DNA of 49,358 nt from Reyranella sp. (GCA_030684475.1 JAUXWB010000529.1:1-49358); one strand, 5' to 3'. Shown: positions 7,746-16,858, counted from the first letter of the stretch. Made by a program: numbers and translations. The notes: a model not told the origin generated them from the letters alone.

Positions 7746-8879
7746 ATGCGCGACGGCCGCCTGCTCACGACGCCGGCCGATTTCATCGCGCAGCTGATGG
7801 ACCGCGTGGTCGAGACGGGCCTGCCGGTCTGGCGTTTCTACATCGGCCTGCAGCTCATCCATCCGCAGCTTCAGGCGATGGGCTTCATGTGGCGCCGCGG
7901 CGAGCCGGTGCAGGCGATCGTGCGCGGTTACGGCGTCGAGTTCACGCCGGCCTATATCGGCAGCCCCATGCAGGAAGCCCGCGAGCAGGTCCGGCCCGTG
8001 CGCTACCGGCTGGCCGAGCTCGACGAAAGCAACCACGAAGTGCTGCACGAGGTTCGCGCCGCCGGTGGCACCGACTACTACGCGCTCCCGATGCGCATCT
8101 CGCATGGCCGGCCGATGCCGGTCGTCACTTTCGCCACCGACCATGAAGGCGGCTTCTCCTCCGCCGACATCGACGACATGCATCGCCTCATCGACATGAT
8201 GGGTGCGGTGACGGAGATGCACATCGAGCACAGCATCGCCGACACGGTGGCCAACACCTACCTCGGCCGCCAGGTCGGCCAGCGCATTCTCAAAGGCGCG
8301 ATCCGTCGCGGCGATGGCGAGGAGATCCGCGCCGTGCTGTGGTTCTCCGACCTGCGCGACTTCACCGGCCTCAACGAGCGGTTGCCACCCAACGAACTGC
8401 TGGAACTCCTGAACAACTATTTCCAGCTTGTCGGCAATGCGCTGGCGGCGCACGGCGGCGAGATCCTGAAATTCGTCGGCGACGGCGTGATGGCCTATTT
8501 CCCGGCGGAGGATGCGCTGTTCCTGCCCATGGTGACGGCCGGCGCGCTCAATGCCGCACGCCAGGTGATCGGCGACATCGAGGCGGCCAACGAGGCGCGC
8601 GCCGCCGGTGGCGCCGAGCCGGTGCGCTTCGGCATCGGCCTGCACGTCGGCACGGTGACGTTCGGCAATGTCGGCACCGAGGACCGGCTCGACTTCACCG
8701 TCATCGGCTCAGCCGTCAACCGCGCCTCGCGGCTGGAGGGCCTCACGAAGGCACTTGGGGTCCAGGTCTGCGCCTCGGCCGATTTCAACGAGGTTTGTGC
8801 GCAGCCGATGAAATCGCTGGGCACCCACCGCCTGCGCGGCGTGCCGAAGCCGGTCGAGATCTATACGCTGCCGGACTGA
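7746..8879 (+). CDS. Soluble class III adenylate cyclase with N-terminal sensor-like domain
   Basis: Predicted to make cAMP. Catalytic domain at the C-terminal ~200 residues: metal aspartates in WFSDLRDFT and KFVGDG, Lys just before the latter, Asp in DRLDFTVIG and VNRASRLEG; the Lys/Asp pair fits ATP. The N-terminal ~180 residues have no membrane segment and resemble a domain often paired with alphaproteobacterial cyclases (VWRFYIGLQLIHPQ). The start is uncertain: 7746 is the only ATG after the SDR stop, but the frame is open upstream and residues there (ARDRLAPVAEWL) look conserved, so a non-ATG start near 7692 overlapping the SDR end is possible. Confidence 0.87.
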   Translation: MRDGRLLTTPADFIAQLMDRVVETGLPVWRFYIGLQLIHPQLQAMGFMWRRGEPVQAIVRGYGVEFTPAYIGSPMQEAREQVRPVRYRLAELDESNHEVLHEVRAAGGTDYYALPMRISHGRPMPVVTFATDHEGGFSSADIDDMHRLIDMMGAVTEMHIEHSIADTVANTYLGRQVGQRILKGAIRRGDGEEIRAVLWFSDLRDFTGLNERLPPNELLELLNNYFQLVGNALAAHGGEILKFVGDGVMAYFPAEDALFLPMVTAGALNAARQVIGDIEAANEARAAGGAEPVRFGIGLHVGTVTFGNVGTEDRLDFTVIGSAVNRASRLEGLTKALGVQVCASADFNEVCAQPMKSLGTHRLRGVPKPVEIYTLPD

Positions 8880-8899
8880 GATCCATTCGGAGAGCTGCC

Positions 8900-10117
8900 A
8901 TGGGTGTGCTGTTCAGGAGCGATTTTCATGACGATTTCGGGACCTGGCCCCTGGCCTACATTCCCTACGGTGGCGGTGATTTCGGCGAGATCCTCGCCGT
9001 CGCCCAGGCGGTCGGTGGCGGCGACGACGGCGCTTTTCACGACGCCTGGAAGGTGGCGGCCGATCGCGCGGCCGCGGAGGCGGAGACGGCGCTTGCCAAG
9101 GGCCATCGCGCCAGTGCGCGGGCGCTCTTCCTGAAGGCCAGCAGCTTCTATGCGACCTCCTACCATCCGCTCTATGGCGAGCCGGTGGACCCGCGCCTGC
9201 TCGCGGCGTTCCGGCGGCAGACGGTGACCCTCGACAAGGGGCTTGGCCTCTCCCGCATCCCGATCGAGCCGCGGCGGATCCCCTTCGGGCCGGTGCCGAT
9301 GCCGGCTTATCTCATTCCGGCTCTGGGGCACGAGCGGGACGTTCGACCGCTGCTTATCCTGATCAACGGCTACGATGCCACCGTCACCGACATCTACTTC
9401 GCTTCGGCGGTGGCGGCGTCGCGACGCGGCTATCACTGCCTCCTGTTCGACGGTCCGGGGCAGGGCGCGATGCTGTACGAGGAGGGCGTGCGGCAGCGGC
9501 CCGACTGGGAGACAGTCATCGCTGCCGTGGTCGATTTCGCCCTTACGCTGCCGGTCGTCGATCCGGCCCGCATCGCGCTCTGCGGCTGGAGCCTGGGTGG
9601 CCATCTGGCACCGCGCGCGGCGTCGGGCGAGCAGCGCATCGCCGCCCTGATCGCCGATCCCGGACAATGGAGCATCGCCGGCGGCTTCCGCGACTATGCG
9701 GTCAAGATGGGGGCGACACGCGAGGCGGTGGCGTATCTCGGCGATCTCGACCAAGACATTCTCGATCGCCTCGAGCACGTCATCCTGGGCGACCGCAAGA
9801 TGCGCTGGAGCATCATCCAGCGCGGCTACTGGGTCCATGGCGTCGACAATCTACGCGACTATCTGAGCGCGGCCGAGCTGTTCACCATGGAGGGGCGGGT
9901 GGAGCAGATCCAATGTCCGACCCTGATGACGCACGCTGAGAAGGATCCGCTGTCTGCCAGCTCGGAATCGTTCTTCGACAAGCTGCGCTGTCCCAAGACG
10001 TTTCTCCGCTTCACGGCGACCGAAGGCGCGGGCGATCACTGCGAGATGAGGAACCGTACGCTCCTGAACCAGCGGGCGCTCGACTGGCTCGACGACCGGT
10101 TCGGAATCTCCGGCTAG
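8900..10117 (+). CDS. Alpha/beta hydrolase (FrsA/tropinesterase-like)
   Basis: Serine hydrolase, ester or C-C bond substrate unknown. 405 aa: a mostly helical N-terminal domain (~1-125) and an alpha/beta core. Catalytic residues expected at Ser231 (GWSLGG), Asp349 (EKDP) and His380 (GDHCEM). FDGPGQG at ~184 marks the oxyanion region. This N-terminal-cap layout is shared with 2,6-dihydroxypseudooxynicotine hydrolase and related proteins, but substrate does not follow from that. The ATG at 8900 lies 20 bp after the cyclase stop. Its stop overlaps the stop of the convergent flavodoxin gene by four bases. Confidence 0.88.
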   Translation: MGVLFRSDFHDDFGTWPLAYIPYGGGDFGEILAVAQAVGGGDDGAFHDAWKVAADRAAAEAETALAKGHRASARALFLKASSFYATSYHPLYGEPVDPRLLAAFRRQTVTLDKGLGLSRIPIEPRRIPFGPVPMPAYLIPALGHERDVRPLLILINGYDATVTDIYFASAVAASRRGYHCLLFDGPGQGAMLYEEGVRQRPDWETVIAAVVDFALTLPVVDPARIALCGWSLGGHLAPRAASGEQRIAALIADPGQWSIAGGFRDYAVKMGATREAVAYLGDLDQDILDRLEHVILGDRKMRWSIIQRGYWVHGVDNLRDYLSAAELFTMEGRVEQIQCPTLMTHAEKDPLSASSESFFDKLRCPKTFLRFTATEGAGDHCEMRNRTLLNQRALDWLDDRFGISG

Positions 10118-10560
10118 ACCAGCACCTTCCAGCCCTCGATCCAAGCGAGCGCCTCCTCGTCGGGCAGCGGCTGCGACGAGGCGTCGACCTCGAGCCGCTC
10201 GCCGATGCGTGTGGCGCCGCACTGCGCGAAGACCTCGTCCAGCTTCTTGCCGGCGCCGCAGAAGGTGTCCTGGTAGGTCATGTCGCCCAGCGCGATGATG
10301 CCGTAGCGATGACCGGAGAGATCGGGCTTGTCGCGCTCCAGCGTCTCGGCCAGCGGCAGGATGTTGGTCGGGATGTCGCCCGAGCCGTGCGTGGCGCAGA
10401 TCACGAGCAGCACGTCGTTGCCGAGGAAATCGGCGGCGCCGGCCGCCTTGTCGCTGACGTCGACAGCATGGCCGGCGCCCTTGAGCACCGGTTGCAGCGC
10501 GTCGGCCACCATCTGGGCATTGCCCGATTCGGTGCCGACCAGGATCAGGATGCTGGCCAT
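10114..10560 (-). CDS. Small flavodoxin (MioC/sulfite-reductase-flavodoxin-like)
   Basis: FMN-binding electron carrier. 148 aa, a stand-alone flavodoxin domain. The phosphate-binding loop VGTESGNAQ is at residues 8-16, the second FMN loop is ATHGSGDIPTN, and YGIIALGDMTYQDTFCGAGK is the third, close to MioC and to the flavodoxin part of sulfite reductase and P450 reductase. The ATG at 10560 starts exactly at the fold (MASILILVG); the frame is open upstream but reads as low-complexity. Tail-to-tail overlap with the hydrolase gene. Redox partner unknown. Confidence 0.88.
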   Translation of the reverse strand: MASILILVGTESGNAQMVADALQPVLKGAGHAVDVSDKAAGAADFLGNDVLLVICATHGSGDIPTNILPLAETLERDKPDLSGHRYGIIALGDMTYQDTFCGAGKKLDEVFAQCGATRIGERLEVDASSQPLPDEEALAWIEGWKVLV

Positions 10561-10657
10561 TGCCAAGGGACATACGGGACCGCGTGCCGCCCTGCGACGC
10601 GACCGGTTGGCGCGGCCCCGGTTGGCGTGAGGGTGGGCGCATGCCAGTCTGGGCTTC

Positions 10658-11431
10658 ATGGAAGAAACACCCGTCCTTGCCCTCACCCTCAACCGCCCGC
10701 AACGGCTCAACGCCATGAGCCAGCCCCTGATCGAGGCAATGATCCGCGCGTTCGCCCGCGCCCGCGACGATGTCGCGGTGCGCTCCGTTCTGATCACCGG
10801 CACCGGCCGTGGCTTCTGCGCCGGCGCCGATCTGGCCGGCTCCGGCACCGGCGCGGTCGGGCCCGACGGCCAGCCCGATGTTGGCGCCGTGATGGACCGG
10901 CTCTACAACCCCATGATCCGCGCTATCCGCGCGCTGCCCAAGCCCGTGGTAGCGGCGGTGAACGGCGTCGCGGCCGGCGGCGGCGCCAACCTGGCGCTGG
11001 CCTGCGACATCGTACTGGCGGCGCGGTCCGCCCGCTTCGACCAGGCGTTCGTGCGTATTTCTCTGATTCCTGACCTGGGCGGCACCTGGTTCCTGCCGCA
11101 CACGGTGGGCGATGCCCGGGCCCGGGCGCTCGCCATGCTGGGCACGTCGGTGCCGGCCGGGGAGGCCGAACGCATGGGCATGGTCTGGCAGGTGGTCGAC
11201 GATGCCGCCCTGATGGATGAGGCCACGAAGGTTGCACGCAAGCTCGCCGCGGGCCCGACGCGTTCCTACGCCGCCATCAAGGACGCCATGAACCGCGCCG
11301 GCACCAACACGCTCGACCAGCAGCTCGATCTCGAGCGCGACGCCCAGCGCGAACTGGGCCGCAGCGCCGACTTCAAGGAAGGCGTGGCCGCCTTCCTCGC
11401 CAAGCGGCCGGCCAACTTCACGGGACGCTGA
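10658..11431 (+). CDS. Enoyl-CoA hydratase/isomerase, PaaG-like (copy 1)
   Basis: Crotonase-fold enzyme acting on acyl-CoA. 257 aa. Oxyanion-hole segments GFCAGADL and GVAAGGGANLALACD are present. At the catalytic position it has LIPDLGGTWFLP, an Asp motif like PaaG (1,2-epoxyphenylacetyl-CoA isomerase), rather than the second Glu of true enoyl-CoA hydratases, which suggests isomerase-type chemistry. Starts right after a short divergent region with the flavodoxin gene. Four bases separate it from a paralogue, so both are one transcript. No other phenylacetate (paa) genes are nearby, so the substrate is open. Confidence 0.9.
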   Translation: MEETPVLALTLNRPQRLNAMSQPLIEAMIRAFARARDDVAVRSVLITGTGRGFCAGADLAGSGTGAVGPDGQPDVGAVMDRLYNPMIRAIRALPKPVVAAVNGVAAGGGANLALACDIVLAARSARFDQAFVRISLIPDLGGTWFLPHTVGDARARALAMLGTSVPAGEAERMGMVWQVVDDAALMDEATKVARKLAAGPTRSYAAIKDAMNRAGTNTLDQQLDLERDAQRELGRSADFKEGVAAFLAKRPANFTGR

Positions 11432-11435
11432 CACC

Positions 11436-12224
11436 ATGGCCTATGAAAAGATCCTGCTCGCCCGCGACAATGGGCTGGCGACGCTCACCTTCAACGCGCC
11501 CGATCGGCTGAACGCCGTGTCGCGCAAGATGATCGCCGAGATAAAAACCTGCTGGGAGGAGCTGGCGGCCGACACCTCGGTGCGCGCCGTGCTGATCACC
11601 GGCGCGGGCCGCGGCTTCTGCGCCGGCGCCGACTTGGCCGATCCCGACCGCGACGCGAGCGCCACCGCCGATTCCGGCGCCGCGCTCGACAAATACTTCA
11701 ATCCCGTGATCCGCCTCATGCGCACCATCCCCAAGCCCATCGTCTCGGCGGTGAACGGCGTGGCGGCCGGTGTCGGCATGAGCTTCGCGCTCGCCTCCGA
11801 CATCGCCATCGCGGGAAAGTCGGCCTCGTTCCTGCAGGCCTTTGCCCGCATCGGCCTGTTGCCCGACGGCGGCAGTACCTGGTTCCTGCCGCGTCTGGCG
11901 GGCGATCAGCGCGCCCGCGCACTCGCCATGCTGGCGCCGCAGATCCCGGCCGAAAAGGCCAAGGAATGGGGCCTGATCTGGGATGTGGTCGACGATGCCG
12001 TGCTGATGGCGACCGCCACCGAGATCGCGCGCAAGCTCGCCGACGGGCCCACGCTTGCACTGGCGCGCATCAAGGGCGCGCTCGACCGATCCAGCGCCAA
12101 CGACCTCTCGGCGCAACTCGACCTGGAGCGCGACTACCAGCGCGAGCTTGGCCGCAGCGACGATTTCAAGGAAGGCGTCGCTGCCTTCCTCGCCAAGCGC
12201 AAGCCGGACTTCAAGGGTAAATAG
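11436..12224 (+). CDS. Enoyl-CoA hydratase/isomerase, PaaG-like (copy 2)
   Basis: 262 aa paralogue of the previous gene with the same signature: GFCAGADLAD, GVAAGVGMSFALASD, and LLPDGGSTWFLPR with the PaaG-type Asp. The shared ending (ELGRSDDFKEGVAAFLAKR) is also PaaG-like. Predicted cytoplasmic acyl-CoA isomerase or hydratase. Begins four bases after copy 1 and is followed 11 bp later by the SMP-30 gene. Tandem duplication with divergence suggests two substrates or a mixed hexamer. Confidence 0.9.
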   Translation: MAYEKILLARDNGLATLTFNAPDRLNAVSRKMIAEIKTCWEELAADTSVRAVLITGAGRGFCAGADLADPDRDASATADSGAALDKYFNPVIRLMRTIPKPIVSAVNGVAAGVGMSFALASDIAIAGKSASFLQAFARIGLLPDGGSTWFLPRLAGDQRARALAMLAPQIPAEKAKEWGLIWDVVDDAVLMATATEIARKLADGPTLALARIKGALDRSSANDLSAQLDLERDYQRELGRSDDFKEGVAAFLAKRKPDFKGK

Positions 12225-12235
12225 GGGAGACGACC

Positions 12236-13168
12236 ATGACGACGCCGCACAAGGAAATCACTTCGGGCCTGCAGTTCCCCGAAGGCCCGATCGCCATGCC
12301 CGACGGCTCGGTGATCCTGGTCGAGATCGCGCGCGAGACGCTGACCCGCGTCATGCCCGACGGCAAGCAGCACATCGTGGCCAAGATGCCCGGCGGGCCC
12401 AACGGCGCCGCGGTAGGGCCGAAGGGCAAGATCTATGTCTGCAACAACGGCGGCTTCAACTGGATCAAGCGACCCGACGGCCGGCTGTTCCCCGGCACCC
12501 AGCCCGCCTCCTACAAGGGCGGCTCGATCCAGACGGTCGATCCCGAGACCGGCAAGGTCGAGACGCTTTATGATTCGTGCGACGGCCGCAAGCTGAACGG
12601 TCCCAACGACATCGTGTTCGACAATGCCGGCGGCTTCTGGTTCACCGACCTCGGCAAGACGCGCGAGCACGACAGCGACCGCGGCGCCGTCTACTACGCC
12701 AAGGCCGACGGCTCGAAGATCGAGCAGAAGGTCTTCCCGCTGGAGCGCCCCAACGGCTGCGGCCTCTCGCCCGACGAGAAGACGCTCTATGTCGTGGAGA
12801 CGCCGACGGCACGCTGCTGGGCGTTCGACCTTTCGGCGCCGGGCACCATCAAGGATGCCAACGGCCCCTACCGCGGCGAGAAGGGCCGGGTGATCGCGGG
12901 CCTCGGCGGCTACCAGATGTTCGATTCGCTGGCCGTCGATTCGGCCGGCCACATCTGCGTCGCCACGCTGATCACCGGCGCCGTCTCCGACATCTCACCC
13001 GACGGAAAATCCGTGACCCAATACAAGCTGCCCGACCCGATGGTCACCAACGTCTGCTTCGGCGGCAAGGACCTCCGCACGGCTTTCGCCACGCTTTCCA
13101 TGACCGGCAAGCTGGTGAGCTTCGAATGGCCGCGGCCGGGCCTGAAGCTCAACTACCTGAACAAGTAG
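12236..13168 (+). CDS. SMP-30/gluconolactonase/LRE-family protein
   Basis: Six-bladed beta-propeller lactonase family, metal-dependent hydrolysis of sugar or other lactones. 310 aa, normal. Expected metal ligands are visible: Glu in QFPEGPI near the N-terminus, Asn in LNGPNDIVFDN, and Asp in LAVDSAGHICVAT. GGAGACGACC precedes the ATG. It is the last gene of the hydratase operon; a six-base gap separates it from the convergent malonyl-CoA decarboxylase gene. A ring-lactone product of the pathway is a reasonable but unproven substrate. Confidence 0.87.
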   Translation: MTTPHKEITSGLQFPEGPIAMPDGSVILVEIARETLTRVMPDGKQHIVAKMPGGPNGAAVGPKGKIYVCNNGGFNWIKRPDGRLFPGTQPASYKGGSIQTVDPETGKVETLYDSCDGRKLNGPNDIVFDNAGGFWFTDLGKTREHDSDRGAVYYAKADGSKIEQKVFPLERPNGCGLSPDEKTLYVVETPTARCWAFDLSAPGTIKDANGPYRGEKGRVIAGLGGYQMFDSLAVDSAGHICVATLITGAVSDISPDGKSVTQYKLPDPMVTNVCFGGKDLRTAFATLSMTGKLVSFEWPRPGLKLNYLNK

Positions 13169-13174
13169 CGCGCC

Positions 13175-14569
13175 CTAGCCCTTCGCCAGTGCGCGCACTT
13201 CACGGCTGGCGACGATCCGGCCGTTCGAATAGGCCTCGTGGTTGGCGTCGACGTCGCCCAGCTTGTAGCGGTAGTTCACCATCATGGCGTAGGACTGCCT
13301 GAAACCGTTGGCGCTGGTGTCGGCCAGCCAGTTCAGCCGCTCGACGATGGCGCCGTTGCCGAGATGGAAATGCGTCACGCGGTCGAGCGCGCGGCCCTTG
13401 TCGTCGGCCGTCGTGAGATACAGCGCCGCCAGCCGCGACAGGATTGGCCGGAGCGCCTTGTTGATGGCCGGCACTTGCCACCAGTTCGGCCGGCGGAGCA
13501 GCGCGGCGACCGCCGCGGCGCCCGCGGCTTCGTCGATCACCGGCACCAGGGAAGCGATCTCGGATTGCGTCAACGCATCGTCACCCTCGTTCTTCAGCTG
13601 GGTATCGATTTGCTGGCGCAGACTGGGAATGGGCGACAGCGTCGCGAAGTCCTTGATCCTCGGCAGCTCATGCGCGAGCTGTTCGGCCACGCGCTTGATC
13701 AGGAAGTTGCCGAAGCTGATGCCTGCCAGGCCCTGCTGGCAGTTGGAGATGGAATAGAAGATCGCGGTGTTGGCCTCGCCCGGGTCGCTCGTCTCGGCGC
13801 GCGCGTCGAGCAGGCGCTGCACGTTGCCGGCGAGGCCCGCCACCAGGGCGACCTCGACGAAGATCAACGGCTCGTCGGGCATGCGCGGGTGGAAGAATGC
13901 AAAGCAGCGGCGGTCCGAATCGAGCCGGTTCTTGATGTCGCGCCACGAGCGGATGGCGTGGACGGCCTCGTAGGCCACGAGCTTCTCCAGGAGCGATGCC
14001 GGCGATTGCCAGTCGATGCGCACCAGGTCGAGGAAGCCGACGTCGAACCAGGCACCGAGCAGGGGCCTGAGGTCTTCGCTCAGCGCCCGCGCCGCGGCAT
14101 CGCTCTTGCCGAGCGCCAGCAGCTCGGCCCTGAGGTCGACCACGAACTTCACGCCCTGCGGCACGCCCACGAACTCGTGCAGCAGCCGCACCGCCGGCGG
14201 CTCCAGCGCCCGGCGCAGCGCCCGTGCCGGTTCCTTGGAGGCGCGCCAGCGATCGACTGCAGCCATCGCGGCCTCGCGCGGCAGGCCGTAGTCGTGGGCG
14301 AGCGTTAGCAAAAACTTCTTTCGTCCGGCGGGCGTGAGCGAGAGATAGGTCTGGCCGAGATCGGCGGCGCGGCCGCGCCGCGCCGTCTCGCCGCCCTTGG
14401 CTGCCAGGCAGGCGTCGATGCGGCTCTTCAGCCGCGGCACGTCGTCGTCGGGCAGGTCGGGACGGAGCGGGGCACCCACCACCTCGCGGGCGCCGCGGGC
14501 GGTGTCGATGAAGGCGGTGCGCAGGCGTTCGAGCGTGCGGTCGACGGTATTGGAGAACGGAAGGGCCAT
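13175..14569 (-). CDS. Malonyl-CoA decarboxylase
   Basis: Converts malonyl-CoA to acetyl-CoA and CO2, used for malonate catabolism or control of fatty-acid synthesis. 464 aa. An all-helical N-terminal domain (~1-185) is followed by the GNAT-like catalytic domain with FFHPRMPDEPLIFVEVAL and FYSISNCQQGLAGISFGNFL, carrying the expected catalytic Ser, and THFHLGNGA with the His. The family is often found with malonyl-CoA synthetase (MatB) and transporters, none of which is here. It stands alone between two convergent/divergent units. The ATG at 14569 fits the domain start. Confidence 0.93.
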   Translation of the reverse strand: MALPFSNTVDRTLERLRTAFIDTARGAREVVGAPLRPDLPDDDVPRLKSRIDACLAAKGGETARRGRAADLGQTYLSLTPAGRKKFLLTLAHDYGLPREAAMAAVDRWRASKEPARALRRALEPPAVRLLHEFVGVPQGVKFVVDLRAELLALGKSDAAARALSEDLRPLLGAWFDVGFLDLVRIDWQSPASLLEKLVAYEAVHAIRSWRDIKNRLDSDRRCFAFFHPRMPDEPLIFVEVALVAGLAGNVQRLLDARAETSDPGEANTAIFYSISNCQQGLAGISFGNFLIKRVAEQLAHELPRIKDFATLSPIPSLRQQIDTQLKNEGDDALTQSEIASLVPVIDEAAGAAAVAALLRRPNWWQVPAINKALRPILSRLAALYLTTADDKGRALDRVTHFHLGNGAIVERLNWLADTSANGFRQSYAMMVNYRYKLGDVDANHEAYSNGRIVASREVRALAKG

Positions 14570-14595
14570 GCGCCGATTATGTCACGGCGGATGTG

Positions 14596-15726
14596 TCACT
14601 CCAGTGGCACGGCTGAACGGGTCTTTACCTTGATGTCGCGGGCCGGCGTATCGGCCTCCGTTGCTTCGCCCGGGAAGGTGACGGTAAAGCAGGCGCCCCG
14701 GCCGGCGGGATTGGGCCCGGCGGAAAGCCGCCCCTCGAGTTGGCTCACCAAGGCCGTCACCACCTTGATGCCGAGACCACTGCCTTTGTGTTGGTCCGCT
14801 GTGAAGCCTTCCGGCAGGCCCTCGCCCTCGTCGAGCACGCAAAGCTCGTGGCCTGCAGCGCCCGACCTGAAGGTGACTTTGATCGGTCCGGCCCCGTGCT
14901 TCTTCGCGTTGGTCGCAAGTTCGTTCACGATCAGGCCGATCGTCAGCATCTGCTTTGCCGGCACGCTCGCTTCGGTGCCTTCGACGTGAATGTCGACTGC
15001 GAGGCTATCCGAAAGATCGCCGCACAGCCGGACTAGATAGGCCAGGACTGGCACGCGCTCGACGGTCTCGTCGATGGAAAAATTCCGATGCACGCGCGCC
15101 ACGGCCAGCACGCGATTGGCGGCGATCGTGAGCTGCTGGGAGGTCTCGGGCACCTGCACGACCCGGCTCTGCAGGTTGAGCAGGCTGGCAATCAACTGCA
15201 GGCTGTTCATGGCGCGATGATCGATCTCGCCAACCAGAATCTCGGCTCGCGCCGCGGCGCGGCGGGTGGTCAGGCGCAGTTCCAGCCGGTCCGTGACCAG
15301 AGCGGCCAGCGTCCGGAGCTGGCGAAGCTGCTGCGCGTCGACCTGTCGAGGCCGGTGATCGATCACGCAAAGCGCGCCGAGATCGTCGCCCTCGTCCGTG
15401 GTGAGCGGCACGCTTACGAAAAAGCCCAACCCGAAAGCGCCACGGATCATCGTCTCCATGGTCGAGACGTCGGTGCCCGCACCCCAGCGAACTTCTGCCA
15501 TGTCGAGGCCGTGGTGCGACTTGAACCAGAGGCGGTCGCGGTCGAGGAAGCTGATGATCGAGATCGGCGCCTTGAAGAGATCAGCAGCCAGCGCTGTGAT
15601 GCGATCGAACGCGGCCTCGGGCGGCGTGTCGAGGATCTCGTAGCGCTTCACCAGCGCAAGACGATGGGTTTCTTCGTCGGTTCGAGGGACGGTCGGCGAG
15701 GCAGCCGAGTCGACGAGATGCAGCAT
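14596..15726 (-). CDS. GAF-domain sensor histidine kinase (HisKA_2/HWE type)
   Basis: Cytoplasmic sensor kinase, as in alphaproteobacterial general-stress or light/redox signalling. 376 aa. GAF domain ~30-155; dimerisation box with the phospho-acceptor His170 (EIDHRAMNSLQLIASLL); ATPase domain with LIVNELATNAKKHG and GSGLGIKVV. No membrane segment. I use the ATG at 15726 with AAGGGGG before it; a TTG at 15756 with a near-perfect AAGGAGA is an equal alternative adding ten residues. No response regulator is adjacent. The Crp/Fnr gene lies upstream on the same strand. Confidence 0.88.
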   Translation of the reverse strand: MLHLVDSAASPTVPRTDEETHRLALVKRYEILDTPPEAAFDRITALAADLFKAPISIISFLDRDRLWFKSHHGLDMAEVRWGAGTDVSTMETMIRGAFGLGFFVSVPLTTDEGDDLGALCVIDHRPRQVDAQQLRQLRTLAALVTDRLELRLTTRRAAARAEILVGEIDHRAMNSLQLIASLLNLQSRVVQVPETSQQLTIAANRVLAVARVHRNFSIDETVERVPVLAYLVRLCGDLSDSLAVDIHVEGTEASVPAKQMLTIGLIVNELATNAKKHGAGPIKVTFRSGAAGHELCVLDEGEGLPEGFTADQHKGSGLGIKVVTALVSQLEGRLSAGPNPAGRGACFTVTFPGEATEADTPARDIKVKTRSAVPLE

Positions 15727-15858
15727 GGTGGGGTCCCCCTTGCTCGGGTACCGCAACGCATCTCCTTCTTTGAACGGTACCCCATCAAGCAGTGGCAGTT
15801 GGGGAGCTCGGGAGTCTGTCCTCTATTGACCACTGCCAAAGATATTGTGGTGACCCTC

Positions 15859-16518
15859 TCAAGCCTCGTCGCGCAACAGGACGCTCAGCAGGGAACTGTG
15901 AACCTGCAGGTGGCCGTTGTAGTTGATGAAGCCCAAATTCCTGAATTTGTTCATGAAATGGCTCACGCGTGGGCGTGTGGTGCCGATGATCTCGGCCAGT
16001 GTTTCCTGGCTCATGGGGGTGGTGATGGGCTGCGGGCCGCCTTCCTTGCCGAAGTTCGCCAGCAGAAGCAGCGTGCGGGCCAGCCGCTTTTCGCTCGAGT
16101 TGAAGAGCTGATCGACCAGATCCTCCTCGACGCGGCTGTTGCGGGTGAGCAGGTGGGCGATGAACAGCTCGCCGAAGGAGGGTTCGGCGTGAAGCACGCG
16201 GATCATCTCGGCCTTGCCGACCCGTGTGACCTCGCTGTCGACCAACGCCCTGGCTGTCGCCAGACGCTGCGGCTGGCCGATCAGGCATCCCTCGCCGAAG
16301 AACTCACCCGGCCCCAGCAGCGCCACTACCGCTTCCTTGCCCTGCTTGGACGCGACGACGATCTTGATCTTGCCCTTCTGGATGTAGAAGACGGCGTCGG
16401 CCGGGCTCGACTGCAGGAAAACGACACCGCCCTTGTGGTACTCCGCCACGCTGCGACCGTGACTCACGGTGGCGAGAAACGCCTTGGGATCAAAGGTTGA
16501 ATGGGCTTTCTTTGCCAT
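15859..16518 (-). CDS. Crp/Fnr-family transcriptional regulator
   Basis: cNMP-binding-type activator. 219 aa: beta-roll effector domain (~20-130) and a winged helix (~150-215) with TTPMSQETLAEIIGTTRPRVSHFMNKF. The cNMP site reads GEFFGEGCLIGQPQRLATARA; it keeps the Gly-Glu pair, but the Arg-Ser/Thr that binds the cAMP phosphate is not clearly kept, so cAMP binding is doubtful. No N-terminal Cys cluster, so not an iron-sulfur Fnr. The start at 16518 follows AAAGGGGG; an in-frame start 72 bp upstream lies inside the likely promoter. The two cyclases in this window make a cAMP link worth testing. Confidence 0.9.
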   Translation of the reverse strand: MAKKAHSTFDPKAFLATVSHGRSVAEYHKGGVVFLQSSPADAVFYIQKGKIKIVVASKQGKEAVVALLGPGEFFGEGCLIGQPQRLATARALVDSEVTRVGKAEMIRVLHAEPSFGELFIAHLLTRNSRVEEDLVDQLFNSSEKRLARTLLLLANFGKEGGPQPITTPMSQETLAEIIGTTRPRVSHFMNKFRNLGFINYNGHLQVHSSLLSVLLRDEA

Positions 16519-16553
16519 GATGACCCCCTTTCGGTGCGACGACGCGCGGGTGC

Positions 16554-16581
16554 AATATATGCCCCATCGCGTGTCGTTCAC
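16554..16581 (-). promoter_or_regulatory. Possible promoter of the Crp/Fnr gene
   Basis: On the minus strand a GTGAAC element (16576-16581) and a TATATT element (16554-16559) are 16 bp apart, 36 bp upstream of the chosen start. TGAAC occurs twice, four bases apart, at the -35 side, which could be an operator half-site pair. Confidence 0.35.
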
Positions 16582-16621
16582 ACTGTTCAAAAGAGGACAG
16601 GGTTACGCTATGTCTGGTAGT

Positions 16622-16698
16622 CGCCATAGATACCAGCACGCTACCGTGCGATAGGGCCGCCATTTCTCGCGGACCTTCTCAAGGGTCTGGGGTGAGGG
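16622..16698 (-). pseudogene. Orphan 3' end of a DNA-3-methyladenine glycosylase gene
   Basis: On the minus strand this reads as a piece of the AlkA-type glycosylase found intact at 18790-19422: 19 of 25 residues match its residues 181-205, including WRPYRTVA and WYLWR. At DNA level 63 of 77 bases match 18809-18885, in the same orientation. The catalytic and HhH parts are missing, so it is a remnant. The rest of the 340-bp gap (16519-16858) holds the possible Crp promoter and otherwise nothing I recognise. Confidence 0.8.
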
Positions 16699-16858
16699 TG
16701 AGTCTGAGCGGCGACCATGGCTCACGGGCGCGCGAAATGCCCTGGGATCGGGGCAGATTCGGCTTCCTGGGCATGAAACCTTCGCGAACAAGCGCGGACA
16801 TATCGCCCGCCGCATCCCTGGCCGTCGGCACTGTCCGAAAGGAGATGGCGTTCGGCCG

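Noticed and set aside
10658..13168. A phenylacetate (paa) degradation operon
   Set aside because: The two hydratases are PaaG-like, but paaABCDE, paaK and paaZ are missing and an SMP-30 gene is not part of paa operons.
15770..15850. Promoter or operator for the histidine kinase from GCAGTGG / CCACTGC
   Set aside because: The repeats are short, 30 bp apart, and no -35/-10 pair with acceptable spacing goes with them.
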